64,000 bases of DNA from SZUA-309 sp965215995. GTDB taxonomy: Bacteria; Pseudomonadota; Gammaproteobacteria; Pseudomonadales; Azotimanducaceae. The stretch lies in assembly GCA_965215995.1 (NCBI GenBank), contig OZ244128.1:4898001-4962000 (forward strand), given 5' to 3'. Under the pieces are notes generated by a model, which worked only from the letters and a program-made list of their open reading frames with translations, was not told where the DNA came from and made no database searches. The position numbers and the translations under genes were made by a program. The stretch's first letter is position 1. Every line of letters begins with the position of its first letter. This document shows, piece after piece, positions 16,684-25,167 of the stretch.

Positions 16684-18888
16684 TCAGCGGCCGGCGGCGG
16701 TTGCACCCACGCGAGCGTCCGGAACGATCCGTTCCTGACTGGTGTAGATGTCCGATTCCACTCTCGGCAATTGCACCATGATGGCCACGCCAGAGCCGTC
16801 AGTCAGGTTCATGGCCCGCACGAAGCCGCCGTGTGCCTCGGCGATGATGCGCACCACGTAGAGCCCGAGTCCGAAGTGGAGGCGGTTCTGCGGCCCGCGG
16901 TGGCTGACCATGGAATCGAACAGCGAACCTTCAGCCTGGTCCGGCAGGGTGGGGCCCCGGTTGGCCACCGTGATCTGGCAGGCATCCCGGTTGGAATCGA
17001 GCTGCACACGGATGGGGCTGTCGCTGCGGTGAAAGTCGATGGCGTTGTCGATGATCTTGTCCATCAGTTGCTCGATGCGGAAATCCGAGACTTCTGCGAG
17101 CACCGGTCGGCCCGGGCCGCGGTAGATGAACTCGGAATCGGGATGGGCAACGCTGCAGTTAGCCACGTAGCTCTGCAGGAGCTGGTCCAGATCGATCACC
17201 TCCATGTCCTCTGCTTCCAGCGAATCCTCCAGGTTCGCCGCGTCAGCCAGATTCTGAACGATGGAGCCGATCCGGGTGACGCCGCGCTTGGCGCTGTCGA
17301 GGTATTTGCTCTCGCGGACGTCCGGGTTTTCCTCCGCCAGATTGTGCAGGGAAGTTGCCAGGGTGTTCAGCGGGTTGTTGATCTCATGGCGGAGCGTTCG
17401 CGGCATGTTCTCGAGGAAGGTGTTGTGCTGATGAAGCTTGGAGAGCATGTTCGAGACGCTGCGGGCCAGATCGCCGATCTCGTCACCAGCGGTCATCTCC
17501 GATTCCAGGAAGCTGGTACGCAGGCGACCATACTCGTCGATGGCCCGGGAGGCTTCCCGGCGCAGGTTGCGTATCCGCCAGGCCAGTCGCCCTGCGAAGG
17601 CCACCAGGGCGATGAAGACGATAAACAGGCTGGCGACGGATAGTAGCAGGACCTGCTCGATCGCAGAGCGTTGGAAGGAGAGGATGTCGTCGATGTTCTG
17701 CTCCACCACGACCGTGCCGATCACCGAGTCGGTAGAGACGATGGGGTGGGCGGCCATGATCACCTCATCTGATTCCGAAAGGCTGCGGCGGATCCAGATG
17801 GGGTCACCGGTCAGCGAGCTGGCGATGGCTTCGTCAGCGGCATTGTCCGGGGTGGGATCGGCGATTTGTGGCGGCTGATATTCTTCGAAGGTCGTCAGGT
17901 AGTGGATGATCGGCCGAACTTCGTTGAACAGGTCCCGGAAAAGCCGGAAGCGACTGTCGCCTGCCTCGTTCGGGGTCACCACCAGACTGGTTCCGGTTTC
18001 CGCGCGGACCCGCTTCTCCGAGTCGATCACCAGAATGCGGGCGCCGGAGTAACCCAACCCCTGGATGATGTTCAGGAGCTCTGGTGAGCGGAGCACCACC
18101 AGGTTGAAGCTCTCTTTGCCCGCCGTCGGCAGAGTCTGGGTGGTGCGGACGATGGCTCGGGTGTCCGGATCATCTACGTCCACGAAACTGATACCGAAAT
18201 AGCGGGAGGAACCGAGCAGCGCAAGCGGCAGGCGGAATTCGATCTGATGGCCTCCCGCAAAGGGTTGCAGATATCCCTGAACTGCGGGAATTGGCTTGCC
18301 GTCTGCGGCGAAGCGCCAGTCGGCATCCATCTCGTAGGCTGTAGTGACACCCTCACCGGGAAAGGTCACGTTGATGCGACCGCCTTCACCATCGGCACGA
18401 ATGAAGTCGAGGCGGACGTGATCGGCATTGTCCAGGCGGAGGTAATCCGGATCCCGGTAGACCGCGTCCAGGTCCAGGATCTTCATGTAGACATGCAACT
18501 GGCCACCTCGCTCGCCGAGAAGCAGCTCGAAGTTGCCGTCTGCCAGCGGATCGTCCGTACCAAAGGGGATCAGCTTGTCCGAGAGCTCGTCCCCCCAATC
18601 CGCCAGATCGCCATCGAGGCGGATAGGACTCTGCAACGGATGCGCGTACAGGGACTCAAAGTCTTCGATGGTGACGGGTAAGTCGTTGAACAGGTCTTCC
18701 CGGCCGTTGAACAGGGTGGATATGCCTTCTGCGGTAAGCAGCTGAGCGTGGGACTGCCCCTGGATGAGCAATCGCTCCATTTCCACGAGCTGACGATAGC
18801 CGAACAGCGGCACGATCAGCAGCGTGAGACCGAGCAGCATCAGCTTGGTGCCGAGTCTGGGGCCGCGTATGGCGCTGAAGAGCTTCAC
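16684..18888 (-). CDS. pdsS: Sensor histidine kinase of the dedicated-sortase type
   Basis: 734 residues. Membrane helix 1 spans about 14-31; the region outside (about 32-410) includes a segment at 85-260 with LDGDLADWGDEL and EFRLPLALLG that resembles a CBM9-like sugar-binding fold; membrane helix 2 is about 411-436. The cytoplasmic part has a HAMP-like linker, the H-box RHEINNPLN with phospho-acceptor His501, an N-box DKIIDNAIDFH, and the G-box FGLGLYVVRIIAEAHGG. The architecture fits the histidine kinase that accompanies the proteobacterial dedicated sortase system. It is co-transcribed with the response regulator 33 bases upstream. No sortase or VIT/VWA sortase substrate is nearby, which is unusual for the family. 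Histidine kinase assignment is certain; the subfamily is recalled from architecture. Confidence 0.85.
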   Translation of the reverse strand: MKLFSAIRGPRLGTKLMLLGLTLLIVPLFGYRQLVEMERLLIQGQSHAQLLTAEGISTLFNGREDLFNDLPVTIEDFESLYAHPLQSPIRLDGDLADWGDELSDKLIPFGTDDPLADGNFELLLGERGGQLHVYMKILDLDAVYRDPDYLRLDNADHVRLDFIRADGEGGRINVTFPGEGVTTAYEMDADWRFAADGKPIPAVQGYLQPFAGGHQIEFRLPLALLGSSRYFGISFVDVDDPDTRAIVRTTQTLPTAGKESFNLVVLRSPELLNIIQGLGYSGARILVIDSEKRVRAETGTSLVVTPNEAGDSRFRLFRDLFNEVRPIIHYLTTFEEYQPPQIADPTPDNAADEAIASSLTGDPIWIRRSLSESDEVIMAAHPIVSTDSVIGTVVVEQNIDDILSFQRSAIEQVLLLSVASLFIVFIALVAFAGRLAWRIRNLRREASRAIDEYGRLRTSFLESEMTAGDEIGDLARSVSNMLSKLHQHNTFLENMPRTLRHEINNPLNTLATSLHNLAEENPDVRESKYLDSAKRGVTRIGSIVQNLADAANLEDSLEAEDMEVIDLDQLLQSYVANCSVAHPDSEFIYRGPGRPVLAEVSDFRIEQLMDKIIDNAIDFHRSDSPIRVQLDSNRDACQITVANRGPTLPDQAEGSLFDSMVSHRGPQNRLHFGLGLYVVRIIAEAHGGFVRAMNLTDGSGVAIMVQLPRVESDIYTSQERIVPDARVGATAAGR

Positions 18889-18921
18889 TTTAAGATCCGT
18901 GTCAGTGTGCCCGGTGTGCTG

Positions 18922-19620
18922 CTAATCCGACCAGCGGTAGCCGAAGCCGTACTCGCTCTTGATGGCGGAAAAGTCCGGATCGAGCTTTTCGAACTTCTTG
19001 CGGATGTTGCGCATGTGAGTGTTGATGGTGTTGTTGGTCACCAGCGACTGCATGGTGGCGTTCATCAGCGTCTCGTAGGAGACGGCATGACCGGGTTGGC
19101 GGACCAGTTTGGCCAGCATGCGGAACTCGGTGCCCGACAGATCAATCCGTTCGCCTTTCCAGGATGCGAGCAGGGCATCCTGATCCAGGGTGAGGTCGCC
19201 GATCTTTTTGGCTGTGGGTGATTCAGCCTGATCCTGCTCTTCGCGGAACTCGTTGATCCGCAGCAGACTGGAGATGCGCTCGGCCAGATAGTCCAGACTG
19301 ATGGGTTTCGGCAGGTAGTCCCAGGCGCCGAGGCGGAGGCCGGAGATCTTATCGATCTCGTCGATCCGCTCGGTGAGGAAGATCACCGGCAGGCTGGGTG
19401 CCCGGGTGAGGAGATCCCTGCAGAGCTGGAAGCCGCCGTCCACTTCCTCGCCCAGGATGATGTCCAGGATCACCAGATCGGGCAGGGATTGATCGAAACC
19501 CTCCAGCGCCTCGTCCCGGCTGCCGTAGGCAGACACCTGGTAGCCTTTCTTGGTGATTGCGTCCGTGTAGTTGGCACGCTGATCCGGATCATCCTCTACG
19601 ATCGCAATTGTCTTTGCCAT
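18922..19620 (-). CDS. pdsR: OmpR-type response regulator of the dedicated-sortase type
   Basis: 232 residues. The receiver domain has the acidic pair in IVEDDPDQR and phospho-acceptor Asp53 in LVILDIIL; switch residues appear in PVIFLTERI and the Lys in YLPKPISLD. The C-terminal winged helix (about 135-232) carries the recognition helix near NNTINTHMRNIRKKFEKLDP. It would bind DNA once phosphorylated by the neighbouring kinase. The ATG at 19620 is preferred because AGGAGG stands 10 bases upstream and the receiver begins directly (MAKTIAIVEDD); the frame is open 26 codons further. The stop precedes the kinase start by 33 bases. Confidence 0.9.
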   Translation of the reverse strand: MAKTIAIVEDDPDQRANYTDAITKKGYQVSAYGSRDEALEGFDQSLPDLVILDIILGEEVDGGFQLCRDLLTRAPSLPVIFLTERIDEIDKISGLRLGAWDYLPKPISLDYLAERISSLLRINEFREEQDQAESPTAKKIGDLTLDQDALLASWKGERIDLSGTEFRMLAKLVRQPGHAVSYETLMNATMQSLVTNNTINTHMRNIRKKFEKLDPDFSAIKSEYGFGYRWSD

Positions 19621-19787
19621 CAGCCACTTACCTCCTGGGGTTGGCGCGGATTGTAGCCTGAAAAACGTGATCTGGCGCGGTCGGGCGCCAAGATGCACGT
19701 CCCACTCCAGGTTTTCTCCATCATAACGGCTCCAGCTTCCATTTTTCGTGCGAGGCAGTTGCAGTACCGTCGGCTGTAATAGGCCAC

Positions 19788-19943
19788 ATGAACGTATTCG
19801 TCCCTGTATCGGAAGAGCTGATGGAACGGCTGGGGTTGTCGCCGGATGACCTGGTGCCGTTTGAACCGGACTACGAAATACTGCGGCCTGGTGAGAACTT
19901 CGATGTGCTCGAAGCTGCCGCCGAAATCGCCGTACCCGCCTGA
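19788..19943 (+). CDS. Small acidic protein, 51 residues
   Basis: An open frame of 52 codons from ATG 19788 to TGA 19943. The product begins MNVFVPVSEELMERLG, continues with LSPDDLVPFEPDYEILRP and ends in an Ala-rich acidic tail. It is amphipathic, with no membrane segment or cysteine. The ordinary composition for this genome and position between two genes without overlap support a real gene; the short length and lack of an obvious ribosome site argue for caution. Function unknown. Confidence 0.5.
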   Translation: MNVFVPVSEELMERLGLSPDDLVPFEPDYEILRPGENFDVLEAAAEIAVPA

Positions 19944-20032
19944 TTGCCCCGATCTTCCTTTTTGGCGCCCGCCCGGAAAGCCGTTAAGGTACGGCGATTC
20001 TGATACGCCCTGACGGGCATGGGCGCGCTCTG

Positions 20033-20677
20033 TTGATCGAATTCTTCTCGACTCTCTGGCAAACGCTGGCCGCGATGGAGTGGCTGGAATTCACGGGGCT
20101 GGCTTCCGGGTTGCTCTGTGTCTGGCTGCTGATTCGACAGAATATCTGGACCTTCCCCATCGGCCTCGTTTACTCCGTGGTTTCCGTGGCGGTGTTCATC
20201 GAGGCGAAGCTCTATGCGGACGTGCTGCTGTCCGGGTACTACGTGCTGATGAACGCCTATGGCTGGTACTACTGGCTGTACGGGGGAATGCGGTCAGCGA
20301 ACGACGAACTGCTGGTGACGCGGACGCCGATGCAGACCGGTGTTCTGCTGGCGGTGGTCACGGCCATTGCAATCGGGGTCATGGGCTGGTTCTTCGACAC
20401 GCAGACCGATGCGGACTTCCCCTACTGGGACAGCGCCACCACCTGCATGAGCTTCGCCGCCATGTGGATGACAGCGCGCAAGTACATTGAGAACTGGATC
20501 GTGTGGCTGGTGGTGGACGTGATCGCGACGGCCATCTACTACGTGAAAGGCATTCACTTCTACGCCATTCTCTACGGCGTGTATCTCGGTATGGCGTTCA
20601 TGGGTTGGCGGGCATGGCAGCTGACGATGATGAAGCAGTCGATGGGGCAGACGCGTCCTGTCGAGTCCTCTGCCTGA
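20033..20677 (+). CDS. pnuC: PnuC-family nicotinamide riboside/mononucleotide transporter
   Basis: 214 residues with about seven membrane helices. The conserved core reads QNIWTFPIGLVYSVVSV and then YADVLLSGYYVLMNAYGWYYW, matching the PnuC pattern of Trp/Gly/Tyr residues that line the substrate path. PnuC moves nicotinamide riboside by facilitated diffusion, driven by phosphorylation inside the cell. Translation is read from the TTG at 20033; the next in-frame ATG at 20075 would remove the first 14 residues. The next gene overlaps by up to 64 bases and encodes a NadR-like kinase domain, the expected metabolic partner. Confidence 0.92.
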   Translation: MIEFFSTLWQTLAAMEWLEFTGLASGLLCVWLLIRQNIWTFPIGLVYSVVSVAVFIEAKLYADVLLSGYYVLMNAYGWYYWLYGGMRSANDELLVTRTPMQTGVLLAVVTAIAIGVMGWFFDTQTDADFPYWDSATTCMSFAAMWMTARKYIENWIVWLVVDVIATAIYYVKGIHFYAILYGVYLGMAFMGWRAWQLTMMKQSMGQTRPVESSA

Positions 20678-21183
20678 CCGGACCGGAATCATCGGGCAAG
20701 ACGACGCTGGCGGAGGCGCTGGCGGTCCAATTTGGCGGGCGGATGGTGCCGGAGGTGGCGCGTTCCTATCTGGAAGGGCGGGAAGGATATAGGGCAGAAG
20801 ACCTACTGGAGATTGCGCGGCTACAGGTGGAGGAGGAGGCGATGGCACTGGCCGAGACCGATGGGCTGGTGATCTGCGATACGGACCTGCTGGTAATCCG
20901 GATCTGGTGGGAGGAGCGGTTCGGCGGGTTGCCGGATGAGCTGATCACGCTGCTCGCAGCGCGGTGCAAACGGGCGTACCTGCTTGTGCAACCGGATCTA
21001 CCCTGGGCTGCCGATCCCCTACGCGAGAACGAGAATGATCGGGATCGGTTGTTTGATCGGTATCAGACACTGATCGCTGCGGACTCGATGCCGTATCGGG
21101 TCGTGGCAGGGATAGGCGACGTGCGGCTTGAAAACGCTATTGATGCGGCGAGCAGGTTGCTGGGAGCGCGATCAGCTGAGTAG
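20614..21183 (+). CDS. NadR-like ATPase, probable ribosylnicotinamide kinase
   Basis: 189 residues from ATG 20614. The Walker A is LTGPESSGKTTLAEAL, followed by VPEVARSYLEGREGY and VICDTDLLVIRIWWEERFG, the pattern of the C-terminal kinase domain of NadR. The rest (LVQPDLPWAADPLRENENDRDRLF) also matches. The N-terminal adenylyltransferase domain of full NadR is absent, so this is a stand-alone kinase domain. It would trap nicotinamide riboside that enters by PnuC as NMN. No in-frame ATG or GTG is closer to the Walker motif, so the gene apparently begins inside pnuC, an overlap of 64 bases. It converges on the phosphotransferase gene with a 12-base overlap. Confidence 0.85.
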   Translation: MAADDDEAVDGADASCRVLCLTGPESSGKTTLAEALAVQFGGRMVPEVARSYLEGREGYRAEDLLEIARLQVEEEAMALAETDGLVICDTDLLVIRIWWEERFGGLPDELITLLAARCKRAYLLVQPDLPWAADPLRENENDRDRLFDRYQTLIAADSMPYRVVAGIGDVRLENAIDAASRLLGARSAE

Positions 21184-22038
21184 CGCTGCCAGCTTTTCCT
21201 TGGCGGCATCGATCTGCGCCTCAATCTCTGCCCGGGTATTGCCATGATGTCGCTCAGCCCAGGCCCAGGCGAACTCTCGAAGCCAGAAGGCGACCAGGCA
21301 GGATTCGAGGCGGCCCGAATCGATGGTTTCTTCCTGCCAGAGTGAGACGAGGGTGCTGAGCGAGTCCTCTGTATTCCCTGAACCATCTGAGTATTGAGCA
21401 AGATCCATGCCCTGATGCAGGGTTACCAGATCAAACAGCGGGTCATTCTGACCGAGCCATTCCCAGTCGAGAGTGACCCAGCGATCCGGCGTGGTCTGGA
21501 TCACGTTCCATGGGTTGAGGTCATTGTGGCAGGTCGTCGTTCGCGTCGGCTTCCAGGGACCATCCGCCAGCTTGCGAATCGGGATCGGCGCGTTTCCGGA
21601 CGAGAGGTAGTCTCTGGAAAGCGCGTACGGATCGTATTGTCGACCGGACTCGGGCAATGCGGCGTGCAGCGATCGGAGGTAGTCCGCGATGTGTTCCAGC
21701 CGTGGCGGTGCATCGGCGAGCAAGGCGCCCGGCACATAGCGGGTAAGCAGATTGCCCGTCGCCTCATCCAGCGCGATGAGCTCCGGGATGGCGGGTGGAC
21801 CTTTGTGTTCCTCGTAGAACGTGCGTTCGAGGCGGCGATCGATAAAGGGACGAGAACGGCTGGGCAGTCGAACGACGAACTCATCTCCTTCGTAAGCGAA
21901 ACGATAGTTGTCATTGCTGTAGCCGCCGCTCAGAAACTCGAATTGCTCGATCCGCTCGGGATGCCAGGCGGGCTGCAGTGTGCGCAGGGCCTCCCGGATG
22001 AATTCAGCAGGTGTTGAGTCCATTGAGCTTTCGTGCAT
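21172..22038 (-). CDS. APH/choline-kinase-family phosphotransferase
   Basis: 288 residues with the aminoglycoside phosphotransferase fold. The N-lobe shows GGYSNDNYRFAYEGDEFVVRLP; the catalytic loop is TCHNDLNPWNVI, with the HxDxxxxN pattern, and the metal-binding Asp is in VTLDWEWLGQNDPLFDL. The W/F-rich YxFxDxxWxxxN-like style fits choline, thiamine or other small-alcohol kinases more than antibiotic resistance enzymes. Substrate cannot be read from sequence. A second possible start is the ATG at 22023. It converges with the NadR-like gene (12-base overlap) and is divergent from the CoxE-like gene, 95 bases apart. Thiamine kinase would fit the cofactor-salvage neighbourhood, but this is only a suggestion. 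Confidence 0.8.
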   Translation of the reverse strand: MHESSMDSTPAEFIREALRTLQPAWHPERIEQFEFLSGGYSNDNYRFAYEGDEFVVRLPSRSRPFIDRRLERTFYEEHKGPPAIPELIALDEATGNLLTRYVPGALLADAPPRLEHIADYLRSLHAALPESGRQYDPYALSRDYLSSGNAPIPIRKLADGPWKPTRTTTCHNDLNPWNVIQTTPDRWVTLDWEWLGQNDPLFDLVTLHQGMDLAQYSDGSGNTEDSLSTLVSLWQEETIDSGRLESCLVAFWLREFAWAWAERHHGNTRAEIEAQIDAAKEKLAALLS

Positions 22039-22133
22039 CGATTAAGGGTCGGGAAGCGCGCCGATTTCGTCAAGGCTTGATGGACCCATCGATGATCGAC
22101 GTGCCGAGCCTCCATGCTTGTTAGACTCTGGGC

Positions 22134-23486
22134 ATGGAAGTGACGCTCACCCGATTCGTGCACGCGCTGAGAAGCGCCGAGCTGCCGGTTTCACCTGCAG
22201 AGACGCTCGACGGTTATGAGGTGGTGCGGCATGTCGGCATCGCCGATCCGAAGCTGCTGGAGAACTCGCTGGCACTCGTGCTGGCGAAGACGGTGGAAGA
22301 GAAGGCTCGCTTCGCCGAGTGCTTTCAGAGGTTCTTTCATCAGTTGGCATTCCAGCGACCGGCTAAGCGATCCATGCTGCGAACGGTGGAGCCGGAGGCA
22401 TTGGTGCAAAGCGTTGCTGCGTCAAACAACGAGGTGCTCACCGAGGTCATTCGAGCGATTGTCAACGGCGAGCTCGATGCGGTGGCCTGGCGCGTCCAGA
22501 TTGAGGCGGAGCGGCTGCATCTGGCAAACATGCAAACGCTTCGTGACAAGTCCCGCCACGTCAGAGCGATCGCTCGCACTCTGGGTGTGGAGGATCTCGA
22601 GCGCCTGATCACCGGTGCTGAATCGCTGCCGGCCGATCAACTGGGTGCGCTGCGGTATTTACGGCAATACATCCAGGAACAGGTTCGTGAATTCGTGGAT
22701 GCCCAGTACGAGCTCAACGTGGATGCAACCGGCAAGCGAGCATTGCTGGAGGCGGCGCTCCGAAGCAATCTCGATCAGCTGCAACCCGACTACTATGATG
22801 AGGTAGACCGTGTCGTAGCGAAGCTCGCTGAGAGGCTAGCGCAGCAGCACAGGAGACGGAGAAAGAAGGCACATCGGGGTGCGCTTGATCTGAAGCACAC
22901 GCTCCGCAATAACATCGCATATGACGGCACGCTGTTCGATCTCAGGTGGCGACAGAAGCGGGTTGAGAAATCGGCCGTCTACGTCGTCTGCGATGTCAGT
23001 AACTCGGTAGCCAGCATCGCACGGTTTCTGCTGCTGTTTCTGCATGGACTGACGGACGTGCTCCCGCAGGTAAGGGCGTTTGCGTTCTCGAACCGATGCG
23101 GGGAAATCACCGAACAGTTCCGGTCGAACAGCGTGGAGAGAGCTGTGGAAGAGGCGATGTTCGACTGGGGAAAGGGTGCCACGGACTACGGACGGGCGCT
23201 GGTCGATCTGCGGGAGCTGGTTCATCAGGATCTGGATCACCGAAGCACGCTGATTTTCCTCGGCGATGCGCGGGGTAACTATTTCGATCCACGGGTGGAT
23301 GTGCTCAAGAACCTGAGCCAACGGGTCAAGCAGGTGTTCTGGTTGAATCCGGAGAGCCGGGACCGCTGGGGGGAGGGGGATTCGGACATGCGGCGCTATG
23401 CGGCGCATTGTCTCCGAGTGGATGTCTGCCGTGGCTTGAAGGACATTGAGCGTTTTGCGGATCGGTTGCTCACGGCGACTTACTGA
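22134..23486 (+). CDS. CoxE-like von Willebrand factor A protein
   Basis: 450 residues, soluble. The N-terminal part (1-270) is helical, rich in Arg and Glu, as in CoxE/YehP-type proteins, starting with FVHALRSAELPVSPAET. The VWA domain starts at about 280 with AVYVVCDVSNS, the metal-ion site Asp287-Ser289-Ser291 (D-x-S-x-S with Asn in place of the usual Gly). Later come VRAFAFSNRCGEIT and the third-loop DYGRAL and TLIFLGDARGNY. CoxE-like proteins usually pair with a MoxR-type AAA ATPase to insert metals or remodel enzymes; none is next to it here. A 125-base gap with a hairpin follows. Family moderately sure, role unknown. Confidence 0.8.
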   Translation: MEVTLTRFVHALRSAELPVSPAETLDGYEVVRHVGIADPKLLENSLALVLAKTVEEKARFAECFQRFFHQLAFQRPAKRSMLRTVEPEALVQSVAASNNEVLTEVIRAIVNGELDAVAWRVQIEAERLHLANMQTLRDKSRHVRAIARTLGVEDLERLITGAESLPADQLGALRYLRQYIQEQVREFVDAQYELNVDATGKRALLEAALRSNLDQLQPDYYDEVDRVVAKLAERLAQQHRRRRKKAHRGALDLKHTLRNNIAYDGTLFDLRWRQKRVEKSAVYVVCDVSNSVASIARFLLLFLHGLTDVLPQVRAFAFSNRCGEITEQFRSNSVERAVEEAMFDWGKGATDYGRALVDLRELVHQDLDHRSTLIFLGDARGNYFDPRVDVLKNLSQRVKQVFWLNPESRDRWGEGDSDMRRYAAHCLRVDVCRGLKDIERFADRLLTATY

Positions 23487-23537
23487 CCGTGCATGCACGC
23501 GTCAGCGCTGAGTCAAGTTTGAGGTAGTTAAACGTAA

Positions 23538-23579
23538 AGGGTTGGCCTCACGCGAGCGAAACCAACCCTCTATCAGATC
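23538..23579. terminator. Possible shared hairpin between convergent genes
   Basis: AGGGTTGG at 23538-23545 is an exact inverted copy of CCAACCCT at 23572-23579, with a 26-base spacer, located between two converging genes. Without a T-run it is only a candidate. Confidence 0.3.
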
Positions 23580-23610
23580 GGCCTTTGTCAGCCGAATTCA
23601 GTAGCTACCG

Positions 23611-24933
23611 TCAGGGACAGGTGGGGAGGCTCACGGTGTCCTCACCTTCACGACCCGAGTCATCTACAATCTGGATCAGAAGTTCACTGGCTCCGCCTGG
23701 ATTAGCGATATCGATGTAGTATCGATCGCTGAAGGTCGAAGAGATCTGCTCAAATGCCAGGTTCAACGTGTCTGCATCAGGATCACTGAAGAACAATCCA
23801 CCCGTCTCATCCGCAAGCCGTTGCAGAGGGCCGGGATCCACGTCGCCGAATCCGATCGGGAATGCCGCGATGGCGTTCTCGTTCAGGATCTGAATGAGAT
23901 CATCCAGCGTCTCCGTGTTGGCCGGATCAAAGGGATTGTCCAGGCCGTCCGTGAGGAGAATCAGATAGCGCCGCTCGATGGTCTCGTCGGCGATCTCAAT
24001 GGCCACACGGAAAGCAGAACCCCAGATCTTGCTGTTGGCAGCAGATTCGTTGAAGTCGCCATAAAGCGCAGCATCCAGTGCTGCTTTTCCCGCGTCGTCT
24101 GCGTCGACAAAATCCTGGGAGTTTGCGAAGTCGATCTCGCTACCGAACTTATACAGCGCGGCGCGGTCGATAATCCCACCTTCCTCGTGGCCGAGGCTCT
24201 CTATGAAGATGCTCGTCGCATCTGCCAGTAGATCGTGGGAACCTTCGAGGCTTCCGCTCTGATCCAGAACCACTGCAGTGGCGACCGGATCACGATCCGA
24301 CAGGTCTTCGAGAACGATGCCTGTGAGGTCAACCTCGACGCCATCCAGGTAGGCGGTAAGGTTGTCTGTCCGCAGTCCGGTTGCCGTCAGGCCATTGCTG
24401 AGCTTCGCGATAATACCAACGTTGAGATCCCCACCGGGACATGTCTGTTCGATCGGAGCCAACTCTATGTTGAGACCCTGACCCTCGCCACTCAGACTCA
24501 GATCGAGTTCTTCTGAGTCCACTGTGACGGTGACATCATGCGAGTATGTCCTCTGCTCGGTAGGAGAGAATTCGATTGTCACACTGCAGTCTTCGTCCGG
24601 TGCGAGGTCGTCACAGGTGTTTGCAGTATTGTCGAAACCATCAGGCAGAGTGGGAAGTTCGATTGAAACAGTGGTTTCACCCGTATTGCTGACCACAGCC
24701 GTGCCTGCCACGGTATCACCGATGACCACTTTGCTGAACTCGAGGGAGGTAGGAGTGATCTCCAGGCTGGTGACGGGATCCGGCGGCGGAGGCGGAGGCG
24801 TTGTGGAGGTGGGCGTGCGGTCGTTGCCGCCACCACCTCCGCCACCACAAGCAGTTAGTAAGAGGGTTAGCGCGCAAGCAGTTAAGCTGCCCCGGGGAAA
24901 CACCGCCTGCACGTCTTGATACTTAATAGACAT
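23611..24933 (-). CDS. Lipoprotein with Hydin-like and VWA domains
   Basis: 440 residues. A lipobox LLTAC with Cys29 is followed by a seven-glycine run and a Thr/Pro linker. Residues about 45-145 look like an ASPM-SPD2-Hydin/choice-of-anchor Ig-like domain (LEFSKVVIGDTVAGTAVVSNTG, then CDDLAPDEDCSVTIEFSP with two Cys). The VWA domain follows, with metal site VVLDQSGS and IERRYLILLTDGLDNP. It is likely an outer-membrane-anchored adhesion or scaffold protein. The ATG at 24933 is chosen over the one at 24999 because GGAGAG stands just upstream and the signal peptide then has normal length. It lies 234 bases downstream of the phospholipase-like gene on the same strand and may or may not share its transcript. 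Confidence 0.82.
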   Translation of the reverse strand: MSIKYQDVQAVFPRGSLTACALTLLLTACGGGGGGGNDRTPTSTTPPPPPPDPVTSLEITPTSLEFSKVVIGDTVAGTAVVSNTGETTVSIELPTLPDGFDNTANTCDDLAPDEDCSVTIEFSPTEQRTYSHDVTVTVDSEELDLSLSGEGQGLNIELAPIEQTCPGGDLNVGIIAKLSNGLTATGLRTDNLTAYLDGVEVDLTGIVLEDLSDRDPVATAVVLDQSGSLEGSHDLLADATSIFIESLGHEEGGIIDRAALYKFGSEIDFANSQDFVDADDAGKAALDAALYGDFNESAANSKIWGSAFRVAIEIADETIERRYLILLTDGLDNPFDPANTETLDDLIQILNENAIAAFPIGFGDVDPGPLQRLADETGGLFFSDPDADTLNLAFEQISSTFSDRYYIDIANPGGASELLIQIVDDSGREGEDTVSLPTCP

Positions 24934-25167
24934 CAATGCTCTCCGATAGAAGCAATTAGCAAGCGACAAGTTACTCATCCCACGGGCTCGAGTTTGCATA
25001 CGTTTGTGCTGATGATGTAGGTCTGTGCGGGTGGTGGTGGTAAGTTTCTAACAGACAGACGAACGGTGCTTCGGATCGAGAACGATCCTGACGATCTGCG
25101 CACAAAATCTTACGAAAAACTGTGTTGTTTTATGATGAAAAAGCGACCGTGCGTGGTGGCATCGGGA

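Noticed and set aside
16069..18681. Several plus-strand frames (16069-16512, 16633-17643, 18247-18681) opposite hemF and the sensor kinase
   Set aside because: Both opposite genes have full catalytic motifs, and these frames have no recognisable domain.
23611..24933. VWA lipoprotein as the missing sortase target of the nearby two-component system
   Set aside because: It is a lipoprotein, ends without a sorting signal or membrane helix, and has no VIT domain.
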